A stretch of DNA of 64,000 nt from Novosphingobium mangrovisedimenti (GTDB lineage Bacteria; Pseudomonadota; Alphaproteobacteria; Sphingomonadales; Sphingomonadaceae). The DNA is taken from positions 248,001-312,000 of the forward strand of contig NZ_JANZXA010000001.1 of the NCBI RefSeq assembly GCF_025153475.1. The letters are read 5' to 3'. The notes beneath the pieces were generated by a model. The model saw nothing but the letters and a program-made list of their open reading frames with translations, did no database searches and was not told where the DNA came from. Positions 17,296 to 25,259 of the stretch are shown in pieces. Made by a program: the position numbers and the translations under genes. The first letter of the stretch is position 1. Every line of letters begins with the position of its first letter.

Positions 17296-18190
17296 CGCCG
17301 ACTACCAGAGTTCCCGAAAAACGCCGGTCACGCAAAGCTTCCGGCACCTCCACCTGAACACCCGCATAGCGATGCAAATCGGCTACGACCAGAGCAAGCG
17401 GCGCATTGTCGTAAGACAGGCGGCCTTTTTGCCAGGCACCCACGTCCTCTGCCCGCACCGAGGCAACCATCGCCTTGCCGGCCGTACCATCGAAGGACAG
17501 CCCCTTGCCGGCGGCGAGATGGACCGGTGCCGCGAGGCTTTCGGAGCTGACCTCGACCTTGCCCTCAACAACCGCGACCCGGACCCGCCTGTCCTGCGCC
17601 TGCACGTCGAAACGGGTACCGATATCGCTGATCCGCAGATTGCCGGCCGCAATTGTCAGCGGCCTGTCAGGATCGTGCCGTATGTCGAACATCGCGCCGC
17701 CGGACAGGGCCATGCGATCCTGGTCGCGCCCTTCGACGGTCAGGCGGCTGCGCGGCGCCAGCATGATGCTGGACCCGTCGTCGAGCGCGATGCGTCGGGC
17801 GCTTGTGGCGGTTTCGTAGACTTCCGGGGCGGGCGAAACGAGTTGCGGAATGGCGAGCACGGCGACCAGCGACGCGGCGATAGCCATGCCGGCCCAGCGC
17901 AGGCGCTTGCCGAAAACGGGACGCACGACGTTGTCCGGCACGTCCGCTGAAACATCGGCTGCGGCGGCATCGGCCGTCGCCTCGACGGACGCCTCACGCG
18001 TTACCTCGTCCAGGTCGGCGCGGTATTCCTGCAGAACGCTGTCCGCCAGGGCAACCTCGTCATAGGCCGCGCGGTGGCTGGGGTCAGCCTCCAGCCAGAG
18101 CGTGAAGGCATCCCAGTCCATGGCATCGTCCTCGCTGGCGATGTGCCAGCGAGCAGCTTCGGCCATGATCTGATCGTCTGCGCGTTTCAT
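17201..18190 (-). CDS. FecR family anti-sigma/sensor protein
   Basis: A 329-residue single-pass protein. The cytoplasmic N terminus carries the FecR pattern (AARWHIASEDDAMDWDAFTL then WLEADPSHRAAYDEV). A transmembrane helix lies near residues 92-112 (WAGMAIAASLVAVLAIPQLV), followed by a periplasmic FecR domain (TSARRIALDDGSSIMLAPRS) and a C-terminal region that would bind the receptor's STN domain. Its ATG overlaps the stop of the sigma-factor gene (18187-18190). It is expected to hold or activate that sigma factor on receptor occupancy. Confidence 0.92.
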   Translation of the reverse strand: MKRADDQIMAEAARWHIASEDDAMDWDAFTLWLEADPSHRAAYDEVALADSVLQEYRADLDEVTREASVEATADAAAADVSADVPDNVVRPVFGKRLRWAGMAIAASLVAVLAIPQLVSPAPEVYETATSARRIALDDGSSIMLAPRSRLTVEGRDQDRMALSGGAMFDIRHDPDRPLTIAAGNLRISDIGTRFDVQAQDRRVRVAVVEGKVEVSSESLAAPVHLAAGKGLSFDGTAGKAMVASVRAEDVGAWQKGRLSYDNAPLALVVADLHRYAGVQVEVPEALRDRRFSGTLVVGDGDAALRDLAQVMGLRLGGRAGTWHLEQPAG

Positions 18191-18843
18191 TGTCCCTGTT
18201 CCATGCGCGGTTTCCTTCCGCCTTGCGCCCCATGTGTCATAGACGGCGCCGCCTCGAACGATCCGCAGTCGGCAAGGGCCTCACGCAGTCGTTTCATCGC
18301 CAGCGCCAGATGCTTTTCGACACCGCTGCGACTTATCCCCATGATTTCGGCTATTTCCTTCTGCCCCTTGTCCTCGAAGCGATAGAGTCGCAAGGCCCGC
18401 TGCGCTCCAGGTGGAAGGTCGGCGATGGCATCGCGCAGCACTTGCGCCTCCTGCCTTCGCGCGATCACTTCGTCCGCCGGCTCGCCGGGATCGGTGCGAT
18501 CCTCGGGCATTCTTGCAACGCCGCCGTCCTCGGATTCCAGCCATACGCGCTCACGCCGCATGGACCGCTGCCGCCCGCGCGCCCTGTCGAGCACGAGGTT
18601 GTTGGCCATGCGGAACAGATAGGCCCGCCCGTTCGTGATCGGCCCCGTCGCCTGACCGGAGACCTTGATCCACATCTCCTGCACCATGTCTTCCGCCTCG
18701 TCGGGCGAACCGCATCGTGCCGTGAGAAAACGCAGGAGTTCGGCGCGATGCACGTCGAGCAGCAGCACCAGGCCGTTTGCATCCGCGTCTTCTTGCTCCG
18801 CCTCCATACTCCAGTGCGCTCCCGCCAATTCAGCGCTGGGCAT
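18187..18843 (-). CDS. ECF (FecI-like) RNA polymerase sigma factor
   Basis: A 218-residue sigma-70 family factor with region 2 (ELLRFLTARCGSPDEAEDMV, WIKVSGQ, AYLFRMANNLVLDRAR) and region 4 (LPPGAQRALRLYRFEDKGQK, EIAEIMGISRSGVEKHLALA). Domains sigma-1.1 and sigma-3 are missing, as in ECF factors. Start choice is uncertain: TTG 18849, ATG 18843 or ATG 18807. The first two overlap the methyltransferase stop. Together with FecR and the receptor it forms a complete cell-surface signalling triad. Confidence 0.92.
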   Translation of the reverse strand: MPSAELAGAHWSMEAEQEDADANGLVLLLDVHRAELLRFLTARCGSPDEAEDMVQEMWIKVSGQATGPITNGRAYLFRMANNLVLDRARGRQRSMRRERVWLESEDGGVARMPEDRTDPGEPADEVIARRQEAQVLRDAIADLPPGAQRALRLYRFEDKGQKEIAEIMGISRSGVEKHLALAMKRLREALADCGSFEAAPSMTHGAQGGRKPRMEQGQ

Positions 18844-19444
18844 GGGCAAGCAGTCCCTTTACCGAGCGCGTCACGGCGACTTCTTGCACGTCCCCCGGCC
18901 CGCAGGCAAATCCTGCGGCGACAAGTGCCTCGCGCAATCCGGCGGCATCGTACAGACGGTGAAGCCCCTCACGCGCGAAAGGCCAGTCGATCATGGTGTC
19001 GCGATGGGTCACGTAGGCGACCAGACGGCCGCCGGGCCGCAGCACGCGAAGCATCGACCGCAGCATGCCGTTATCCGCATCGTTGAAGTAGAGCACGTTG
19101 AGCGCCAGCACCGCATCGAAGCGCGCGGAGGCGAAAGGCAGATCCTCGAGCGGTGCGTTCACGCATTCGGCCCCCGCGCCCAGCTTGCGCCGCGCGGCAT
19201 CCAGCATCGTCTCGGACGCATCGACGCCGGTAACGTGGCAAGGCACGCGCGCCTGCATGCGCGCCATGGCCGCGCCGGTACCGCAGCCCGCATCGAGGAT
19301 CTCCTCACCCCGCGCAGGCGCCAGCAGGTCGACCGCCAGCCGCAAGGGCCTGCGGTTGGCCACGTCCATGGCATTGCCGAGCAGGCGCCCGGCCATGCCG
19401 CGGGGATGGGCCAGCTGCTGCGCCAGCGCGCGGGCAAGCCTCAT
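18830..19444 (-). CDS. SAM-dependent class I methyltransferase
   Basis: A 204-residue Rossmann-fold methyltransferase. Motif I is EEILDAGCGTGAAMARM, an acidic post-I residue lies in VTGVDASETMLDAARRK, and motif IV-like DAVLALNVLYFNDADNG and post-motif LRPGGRLVAYVTHRDT follow. It resembles the UbiE/Methyltransf_11 group. It sits between the periplasmic helical-repeat gene (15-base gap) and the sigma factor (overlap), so it is likely part of the same transcript. Acceptor unknown; modification of the cluster product is the simplest guess. Confidence 0.85.
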   Translation of the reverse strand: MRLARALAQQLAHPRGMAGRLLGNAMDVANRRPLRLAVDLLAPARGEEILDAGCGTGAAMARMQARVPCHVTGVDASETMLDAARRKLGAGAECVNAPLEDLPFASARFDAVLALNVLYFNDADNGMLRSMLRVLRPGGRLVAYVTHRDTMIDWPFAREGLHRLYDAAGLREALVAAGFACGPGDVQEVAVTRSVKGLLAHAQR

Positions 19445-19459
19445 CCGCGCCCCCGCAGC

Positions 19460-20104
19460 TCAACCGGCCTTGGCAAGCAGGGCCCTGACCTCGCGGCGAC
19501 GGCCGGCATCCCAGACGGGGCGCAAGGGATCGTGCGGCGCGCGCAGCGCCTTCTGCAGGTAGGAGCGGGCCGCGGCCTTGTCTCCCTGATCGAGCAGGTA
19601 GTCGCCGTAGAAATAGTTGGCGTCCAGCCCCTCGGGATCGATCGCGAGCGCCTGCTTGAGCAGCTTGCCCGCCTTGTCGTCGTCGCCCCATGCGAGCGGC
19701 GAGCCGGGCACCTTGAAGTAGAGCACGCCCAGGCTCATGGCCGCGCCGCCCTGCGCCGCGTTCGGATCGATGGAATAGGCCTTCTGGAGAATGTCGCGCG
19801 CCTTGGTGGCAAGGCCCAGCTTGTGGAAGAAGTTCGCGCGGTTGGCCTGTTCGCTGACGATGATGCCCTGCCACAGCAGCGGCTCGGCCTTGCCGGGATA
19901 GCGCGCCACGACCAGCGCCGCGTCCTTCGCCAGCTTGTCGAGCGCCTTGGTCTGGGTGCTCGATCCCTTCACTTCGTAGGTAATGTGGGCCCATCCGTGG
20001 TTCACGGCCGCCACGTCGCTCGCCATGTCGGCTGCCGCCACGGCAGGCACGGAAAGCGCAAGTGCCGGAGCCAGAAGGCTACCCAACAGGACACGCTTGA
20101 TCAT
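19460..20104 (-). CDS. Exported TPR-like protein
   Basis: A 214-residue protein with a signal peptide (MIKRVLLGSLLAPALALSVP, cleavage near AVAAADM) and paired helices resembling tetratricopeptide repeats: KARDILQKAYSIDPNAAQGG, KAGKLLKQALAIDPEGLDAN and KAAARSYLQKALRA. ATG 20104 is preceded by a strong ribosome site (GAGAGGAGT), so the longer arginine-rich frame is rejected. It should reside in the periplasm. Such proteins scaffold other proteins; its presence between enzymes and the sensor genes suggests an accessory part of the same system. Confidence 0.82.
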   Translation of the reverse strand: MIKRVLLGSLLAPALALSVPAVAAADMASDVAAVNHGWAHITYEVKGSSTQTKALDKLAKDAALVVARYPGKAEPLLWQGIIVSEQANRANFFHKLGLATKARDILQKAYSIDPNAAQGGAAMSLGVLYFKVPGSPLAWGDDDKAGKLLKQALAIDPEGLDANYFYGDYLLDQGDKAAARSYLQKALRAPHDPLRPVWDAGRRREVRALLAKAG

Positions 20105-20133
20105 GGAAATAAACTCCTCTCGATTTGTCCGGT

Positions 20134-20889
20134 TCAGCAGAACTCGGCGCGGGCCTTGCGGATCTGCGTTGCAAGGCCGCTGTCTATGAGCCTGGGCGAG
20201 ATGGCGTTGAGCGCGGCATAGATGCGCTCCATCGCGCCGATGTTGACGGTTTCGCGGCGCGCCAGAATGGCCGCGACGATGCGGCCCGCGACCCATTCGG
20301 GGGCATCGGCCTTCATGCCGGTCACTTCCAGGAAGCGGTTGACTTCGCTGTTGTTGAAGGCCGTGCGCGCGGCGCGCGGGTTGATGTGGGTGACGGCGAC
20401 GCCGGTGCCCATGAGTTCACGCCGCAGCCCCTGGCTCAGGGCCGCCAGCCCGGCCTTGCTGCTCGAATAGGCCGCGAACCAGGGATAGGGGATCGACCCC
20501 AGCACCGAGCCGATATTCACGATCTGGCCGCTGCCGCGCATGCGCATCGGCATGGCGACCGCCCGCGCGAGCACTGCCGGCACCAGCAGGTTGACCCGGT
20601 AGCACAGCGCCAATGCCTCGATCGGCTGGCTTTCCAGCAGGCCGAAGCGCATGACGCCCGCGACATTGACCAGCACGTCGGGGCAGTCCCCCTCGAGCCG
20701 CTCGGCCAGCGCGGCGAGTTGGGCATCGTCCGACAGGTCGGTCACGATGCTGGCATCGCAGGCATTGCACTCCATCCGGTCGATACCAGTGACGTGCGCG
20801 CCGGCCTCGCGCAGCATGCGGGCCACCGGCGTGCCGATGCCGCCGGCCGCGCCGGTAATCGCCACGCGCTTGCCTTCAAGCTGCGACAT
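20134..20889 (-). CDS. SDR family oxidoreductase in the ligase/HDO cluster
   Basis: A 251-residue short-chain dehydrogenase. It shows TGAAGGIGTPVARML for cofactor binding, an NVAG variant of NNAG (VLVNVAGVMRFG), IVNIGSVLGSIP with the catalytic Ser, and YSSSKAG. The acidic residue after beta-2 (GIDRMEC) suggests NAD(H) preference, a weak inference. Its ATG 20889 overlaps the end of the ligase gene by 14 bases, which indicates translational coupling, so its substrate is probably the ligase/HDO product. Confidence 0.9.
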   Translation of the reverse strand: MSQLEGKRVAITGAAGGIGTPVARMLREAGAHVTGIDRMECNACDASIVTDLSDDAQLAALAERLEGDCPDVLVNVAGVMRFGLLESQPIEALALCYRVNLLVPAVLARAVAMPMRMRGSGQIVNIGSVLGSIPYPWFAAYSSSKAGLAALSQGLRRELMGTGVAVTHINPRAARTAFNNSEVNRFLEVTGMKADAPEWVAGRIVAAILARRETVNIGAMERIYAALNAISPRLIDSGLATQIRKARAEFC

Positions 20890-22927
20890 GCTTGTCCTCC
20901 ATGGGCGCATCCCCCATTTCGATCGAGGCGAAAACCCCGCCGAACAGACCGAACATCTCCCGCGCCATACGCAGGATCGCGGCCCGGTCCCCCTCGCTCT
21001 CCAGCGCGTTCACCAGCCCGGCGAAGAACGCCATGTGGTCCTGATCGAGCGCGCCGTGCGACGTGAGGTACGTGAAGGCTTCGGGCGGCAGGCCAAGGTT
21101 CTCGGCCACCGCGCTGGCGCCGCGCTGCGCCAGCGCCACGCTGACGCTTTCGAGCACATAGACCATGCCGAAGAAGCAGGCCGGGTTGCCCTCTTCGATC
21201 GCACGATAGGCATGCTCGACCATGGCCCGCGTCGCCGGAGCCGGATCGCTGACGCGAGCGGCATCGGCATCGCCGCCGGCCGCCGCGATGTCGGCAAGGA
21301 TCCATTCCTCGTGCCCGGTCTCCTCCTCGATATATTCGTCGAGCGCGGCCAGCAGGTCGGGCCGGTCGAGCAGCCGGGCGCGGGCCGCCTGCATCAGCGG
21401 CACGGTATGGCGCACGTGATGCCAGGCCTGATGCAGGTAATCGATGTAGGTTTGGCGCGAGATCGTCCCGGCAAGGCCGGCGCGCACTTGCGGAATGCCA
21501 AGAAAGCGCAGCCGGTCACGCAAGGTCTGCGCCTCCAGTTCGTCGAAGAACCGCGGCTTATCCGCAAGCCACGCCGCCTCGATCGCCTTGCGACGCAGCC
21601 GGCCATTGCCGGTCAGCAAGCCGTTCGCAGGCGTGAAGGGAGCGACCTCGCGCCAGCCCGCGACGCGGGCATAGGCGGGGAGTTCTGCATTGGCGGCCGC
21701 AACCGCCGCCGCCAGATCGGCATCCGCGCGGGCAGGCACGAGCAGGGCTTCGACAGCCGCAAGCCCGTCGCCGTGAACCATGGCCTGCGCGATGTCCGGC
21801 TGGGCGGTAAGCTGCGCCTCCACCCATTCGGGCGAAATGTTGCGGCCGAAGCTGGTGACGATGAGCGCAGACTTGCGCCCTTCGATCCAGAGGCGGCCGT
21901 CATCGTCGATGCGGCCGATGTCACCCGTCGCCAGCGGCCCCGGTTCGCGTGGTTCGCCGATGGTGCCCAGGAACATCTCCCCTTCGAGGAGGATTTCCCC
22001 GTCGGGCGCGATCCGCGCCTTCATATGGCCGAGCGGCCTGCCGGCCGAGCCGGGCACGTCCTCGTCCGCGCGTTCCAGCGAGACCACCGAACCGCACTCG
22101 GTAAGACCATAGCCCTGCCGCACCGGCAGCCCGAGCGCGCGCGCCCTCGCCAGCAGGTCAACCGGCACGCGCGCGCCGCCCACGGCGACCAGCGTCAGCA
22201 GCGGCAGGCGCAGGCCGGTACGCTCCATCACCGCGACCAGCCCGGCCAGATACTCGGGCACGAGGATCAGCGACGTGATCCGCCAGTCGGCCAGCCGCTG
22301 CGCCATCGCCGCGAAATCGGGGCGGAAGGGATCGGCCAGGCCGGCTTCGGCCTGCGGCGGGCAAACGTAGGTGCCCCCCGCCAGCATCGTCGCGAAGAAC
22401 CCCGCCACGGTTTCCAGCAGGATCCCCGGCGGCAACAGCGCGCAGTGGCGGCCCGCATGCTCGGCCCCGACCGCTTCGACGACCGATGCGGCCACGGCCA
22501 GCATGTGCGACGCGGAGAGGCAGACACCCTTGGGGGTTCCGGTCGAACCGGAGGTGAAGGTTACCCGCGCCGTCCCCAGGGGCATACGGGACGGCGCGGG
22601 CAGTGAGACCGAAGAATATGCGGATTCGGTCCCACAGGTGGCTATGGCGTGCCGTGCCTGTTCCTCGGTGAAGAACGTGGGCAACGACAGCGCGGGAATG
22701 CGGGCTTCGAGCAGCGCCAGTTCGGTAACGGCTTCCTCTATGCCATGGTCGAGGCGCAGGACGTGCGGACGCGCCCCGTGCTCCTCGTTCGCGAACCGGG
22801 AAGCCATGTCGGCGACCTGCGTTGCCAGTTCGCTCCAGGTCACCGGTGCCGAAACGACCGGATCGAGAGCGACCTGCCTCGGTCGCGACGCGGCATGGCC
22901 GCGGATCGTCTCGAGCAGGCCGTTCAT
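20876..22927 (-). CDS. Acyl-adenylate ligase fused to a heme-oxygenase-like diiron (HDO) domain
   Basis: A 683-residue two-domain protein. Residues about 1-455 are an AMP-binding ligase: TFTSGSTGTPKG (123-134), YGLTE (273-277), TGD (334-336) and GRKSALIVTSFGR (350-362). The C-terminal motif reads GNGRLRRKAI, so the usual catalytic Lys appears to be Arg443. Residues about 480-683 are all-helical and match the TenA/heme-oxygenase-like iron redox family: WHHVRH (502-507), E536-x2-H539, and H624-x3-D628-x2-H631. The start overlaps the upstream stop (ATGA, 22924-22927). Inferred role: activation of an acyl acid followed by oxidation or C-C cleavage. Confidence 0.85.
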   Translation of the reverse strand: MNGLLETIRGHAASRPRQVALDPVVSAPVTWSELATQVADMASRFANEEHGARPHVLRLDHGIEEAVTELALLEARIPALSLPTFFTEEQARHAIATCGTESAYSSVSLPAPSRMPLGTARVTFTSGSTGTPKGVCLSASHMLAVAASVVEAVGAEHAGRHCALLPPGILLETVAGFFATMLAGGTYVCPPQAEAGLADPFRPDFAAMAQRLADWRITSLILVPEYLAGLVAVMERTGLRLPLLTLVAVGGARVPVDLLARARALGLPVRQGYGLTECGSVVSLERADEDVPGSAGRPLGHMKARIAPDGEILLEGEMFLGTIGEPREPGPLATGDIGRIDDDGRLWIEGRKSALIVTSFGRNISPEWVEAQLTAQPDIAQAMVHGDGLAAVEALLVPARADADLAAAVAAANAELPAYARVAGWREVAPFTPANGLLTGNGRLRRKAIEAAWLADKPRFFDELEAQTLRDRLRFLGIPQVRAGLAGTISRQTYIDYLHQAWHHVRHTVPLMQAARARLLDRPDLLAALDEYIEEETGHEEWILADIAAAGGDADAARVSDPAPATRAMVEHAYRAIEEGNPACFFGMVYVLESVSVALAQRGASAVAENLGLPPEAFTYLTSHGALDQDHMAFFAGLVNALESEGDRAAILRMAREMFGLFGGVFASIEMGDAPMEDKHVAA

Positions 22928-23469
22928 GCGGCACTCCTCCGACGCCGCGCGAGGAACGCCGCGATGGCCTGCTGCCCCTGGGCAATGACGCCGGCGCAGA
23001 CCTGCGGATCACGCGCATAGTAGTGGCCCCACGCTTCGGGATCGTCGGCCCGTTCGGCCACGGCGGAGCCCAGCACGACAAGCGGAACCCCGATCCGGGC
23101 AAACATGGCGCGCAACGGCGCCGTCAGCGTGGCGACCGCGATTTCGCAGCCGGCGCCGAGATCGTTGGCCACGCTGCCCCACAGCTCGATCATGGCAAAG
23201 GCATCGTCCGCGGCGAGATTGCCGATCTCGATAATGCTTTCGCGCGCGGCCGGCCTGCCGGTCGCGGCGGAGACCGCCTGTTCCACCGGCGCATCGAGGT
23301 AGCGCTCAAGGAAAAGCGGCTCGCTGCCCGCCCGGCAATACCCCAGCGCGGCGCGCGGCCGTTCGGCCCGGGTCACATGCACGTAGCTTCCGAAAGCCGG
23401 CCGAACGGACGCTCCGTGCGCTTCCAGGAAGCGCCTGCGCACAAGGCTGATTTCGGGGCTGTCGTCCAT
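22924..23469 (-). CDS. Thermostable hemolysin-like protein, possible GNAT/AHL-synthase-fold acyltransferase
   Basis: A 181-residue protein resembling the thermostable hemolysin (delta-VPH) family. Its core, PLFLERYLDAPVEQAVSAAT (51-70) then SIIEIGNLA (78-86), is like the ExSRxAV-type block of N-acyl amino acid and autoinducer synthases, so an acyltransferase role is more likely than lysis. No signal peptide or membrane segment is present. ATG 23469 is set by the ribosome site GAGGAG 7-12 bases upstream; the in-frame ATG 23475 overlaps that site. It is the first gene of the eight-gene minus-strand block. Confidence 0.75.
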   Translation of the reverse strand: MDDSPEISLVRRRFLEAHGASVRPAFGSYVHVTRAERPRAALGYCRAGSEPLFLERYLDAPVEQAVSAATGRPAARESIIEIGNLAADDAFAMIELWGSVANDLGAGCEIAVATLTAPLRAMFARIGVPLVVLGSAVAERADDPEAWGHYYARDPQVCAGVIAQGQQAIAAFLARRRRSAA

Positions 23470-23589
23470 GCACATCTCCTCGGGTTTCGAGGATAGGACG
23501 TCGCTGCCCCGCGCGCTCCTCAGCTTGGCCCGCAACAATCCGCCGGCGCGGCCGTTAGCAAAGCCCGCTAAAGCGAAATTAACCTCTCC

Positions 23590-23847
23590 ATGCGAAAAGA
23601 GAGGCGAACTCCATTCTACCAGGCGATTGTCATGACCTTCCTCAAGGCCCTGATCCCGGGTTTTCTGCTGACCTGGGTCGTATCAGGCATCATCGGATCG
23701 AATGGCTCGCGTGGCGGCATGCTGGCGATTCAGAACACCTATATTCAGAACGGCTATATCGAGGGATACACCTTCTACTGGTCCTGGCCCCTGTTCCTTG
23801 CCGGAACGGGGCTGGCATGGGCGCTGTTCTGGATGATGGACTCCTGA
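23590..23847 (+). CDS. Small two-helix membrane protein
   Basis: An unrecognised 85-residue product. It has a hydrophobic helix at about residues 15-36 (TFLKALIPGFLLTWVVSGII), a polar middle (NTYIQNGYIEGYTFYW) and a second helix (PLFLAGTGLAWALFWMM). ATG 23632 is an alternative start and would remove the basic N terminus. It is transcribed divergently from the hemolysin-like gene, with 120 bases between them. The clear two-helix pattern supports a real gene. Function unknown. Confidence 0.5.
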   Translation: MRKERRTPFYQAIVMTFLKALIPGFLLTWVVSGIIGSNGSRGGMLAIQNTYIQNGYIEGYTFYWSWPLFLAGTGLAWALFWMMDS

Positions 23848-23972
23848 CGCCACGACTGGCGGGATCGACCCGAAACCACCCATCAGCGAAGCGTAATCGG
23901 CACGCTTCACAATGCCTGTCCGTTCGCCCCCCGGCTGCTGCCGAGAACCTGCGGATACTTATGCGAGGGAAA

Positions 23973-24048
23973 TGGTGGGCGGTGAGGGGCTCGAACCCCC
24001 GACCCTCTCGGTGTAAACGAGATGCTCTACCAACTGAGCTAACCGCCC
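23973..24048 (-). tRNA. tRNA-Val (anticodon TAC)
   Basis: Read on the minus strand, this 76-base gene starts GGGCGGTTAGCTCAGTTGG and folds into a complete cloverleaf: acceptor GGGCGGT pairs with ACCGCCC, the anticodon stem TCTCG/CGAGA encloses loop TTTACAC with anticodon TAC, and the T arm contains GGTTCGAGCCC. Discriminator A and an encoded CCA end are present (23973-23976). Confidence 0.97.
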
Positions 24049-24098
24049 GGGAATGAGCGCGCTATGGCGTCGAACCCGTCGGCGGTCAACTGTGCTCT

Positions 24099-24884
24099 TC
24101 AGGCGGGCAGGTGCTTCGGAGTCCAGTCGGGTTCGCGCTTTTCCATGAAGGCGGCCATGCCTTCGCGCGGTTCGCGGCCGAAGGCGAGGCTGGCGAACAT
24201 CGTTTCGTAGTCGATCACCGGATACTGCTGGTTCAGCATGCGCTTGGTGTGGCTGCGCGCTTCGGGTGCGGTGCGCAGGATCTCGCAGGCCGCGCGCAAG
24301 GCTTCGGCCTCGAGGTCCTCGTGCGCGACGAGGCGGGAAATCAGGCCCATGGCATGGGCTTCCGCCGCCTCGATCCGGCGCGCCGAAAGAATCAGGTCGC
24401 GCGCGCGGGCCATGCCGATGTGCGCGGGCAGCATCGCCGCATAGCTGGCATCGATGATCCCGCGCAGCAGTTCCGGCACACGGAACGTCGCGCGTTCGGA
24501 AACGACCGCGATATCCGCCATCATCGCGATCAGCAGCCCGCCGCCCTGGCAGATGCCGTTCACCGCCGCGATCACCGGCTGCATCGATTCGCGAATGGCC
24601 ACGAACGGCAGGCTTTCATAGCGCAGCCCGTCGGGCACCGGGTCCTCGCCATCGTCGTAGCGCGCGCCGAGATCGCCGCCGGCCGAGAAGGTATCGCCCG
24701 TACCGGTAATGATGAGCGCACAGGGCTCCTCGAACGTGTTGACCAGCCGCACCGCCCGCTTGAGTCCGAAGTACATCGCCGGGGTCAGCGCATTGCGCGC
24801 ATGAGGGCGATCGATGCGACACCACAGGATCGGCCCCTGACGTTCCAGTTTCAGCGATTGCGTTCCGACATCGTATTCCGCCAT
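24099..24884 (-). CDS. Enoyl-CoA hydratase/isomerase family protein
   Basis: A 261-residue crotonase-fold protein. It shows oxyanion-hole segments TGTGDTFSAGGDLGARYDD and AAVNGICQGGGLLIAMMADI and the family helix ELLRGIIDASYAAMLPAHIG. ATG 24884 follows GGGAGAGG and begins MAEYDVGTQSLKLERQG; the longer frame is rejected. Of the two usual catalytic Glu positions only one is evident (PELLRG), so hydratase activity is not certain and isomerase or hydrolase activity is possible. It faces the truncated kinase-like gene divergently. Confidence 0.9.
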   Translation of the reverse strand: MAEYDVGTQSLKLERQGPILWCRIDRPHARNALTPAMYFGLKRAVRLVNTFEEPCALIITGTGDTFSAGGDLGARYDDGEDPVPDGLRYESLPFVAIRESMQPVIAAVNGICQGGGLLIAMMADIAVVSERATFRVPELLRGIIDASYAAMLPAHIGMARARDLILSARRIEAAEAHAMGLISRLVAHEDLEAEALRAACEILRTAPEARSHTKRMLNQQYPVIDYETMFASLAFGREPREGMAAFMEKREPDWTPKHLPA

Positions 24885-24938
24885 GGTCCTCTCCCGTTCT
24901 TGTCGCATAAAAACTAGCGCGCGGGGGAGAGGCAGGCC

Positions 24939-25259
24939 ATGACCAATGTGCAACCGCTACCGGCGGAGATCGCGGATATCACTCCGGCGTGGCTTTCCGC
25001 GGCACCGGGTTGCACGGTTTCTGCGGCGCGCGTGGTCGACGTGAACAACGGCACCTGCACCAAGATCCGCTTCGCGCTCGAGGCCGACGATCCGGTGATG
25101 ACATCACGTAAGACCGCTCCGCAGGAGGCGGGAAGGCGTCGGGACCTGCTCTGCCGACGACAGTGGCGCCACAGGCAAAAGCACGCCCGACGCGAGGCGA
25201 TTCCCTGCCTGCCGGGGCCGGAATTCAGCCCGGCCTGGTGTTCGCGACAGCGCTCTTGA
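24939..25259 (+). pseudogene. Truncated N-terminal fragment, phosphotransferase-like
   Basis: The first 55 or so residues (LPAEIADITPAWLSAAPGCT then NNGTCTKIRFALEADDP) resemble the start of aminoglycoside-phosphotransferase/ecdysteroid-kinase-like proteins. After about base 25100 the frame turns into arginine-rich low-quality sequence and ends at 25259, inside the 3' end of the opposite NTF2-like gene. No catalytic HGD or DxD kinase motif is left. It is best read as the 5' remnant of a longer gene whose remainder was deleted. Confidence 0.6.

Noticed and set aside
23973..24048. tRNA-Val considered as an integration site of a mobile element
   Set aside because: No integrase gene and no repeated tRNA 3' end were seen nearby, and flanking genes look like ordinary chromosomal genes.
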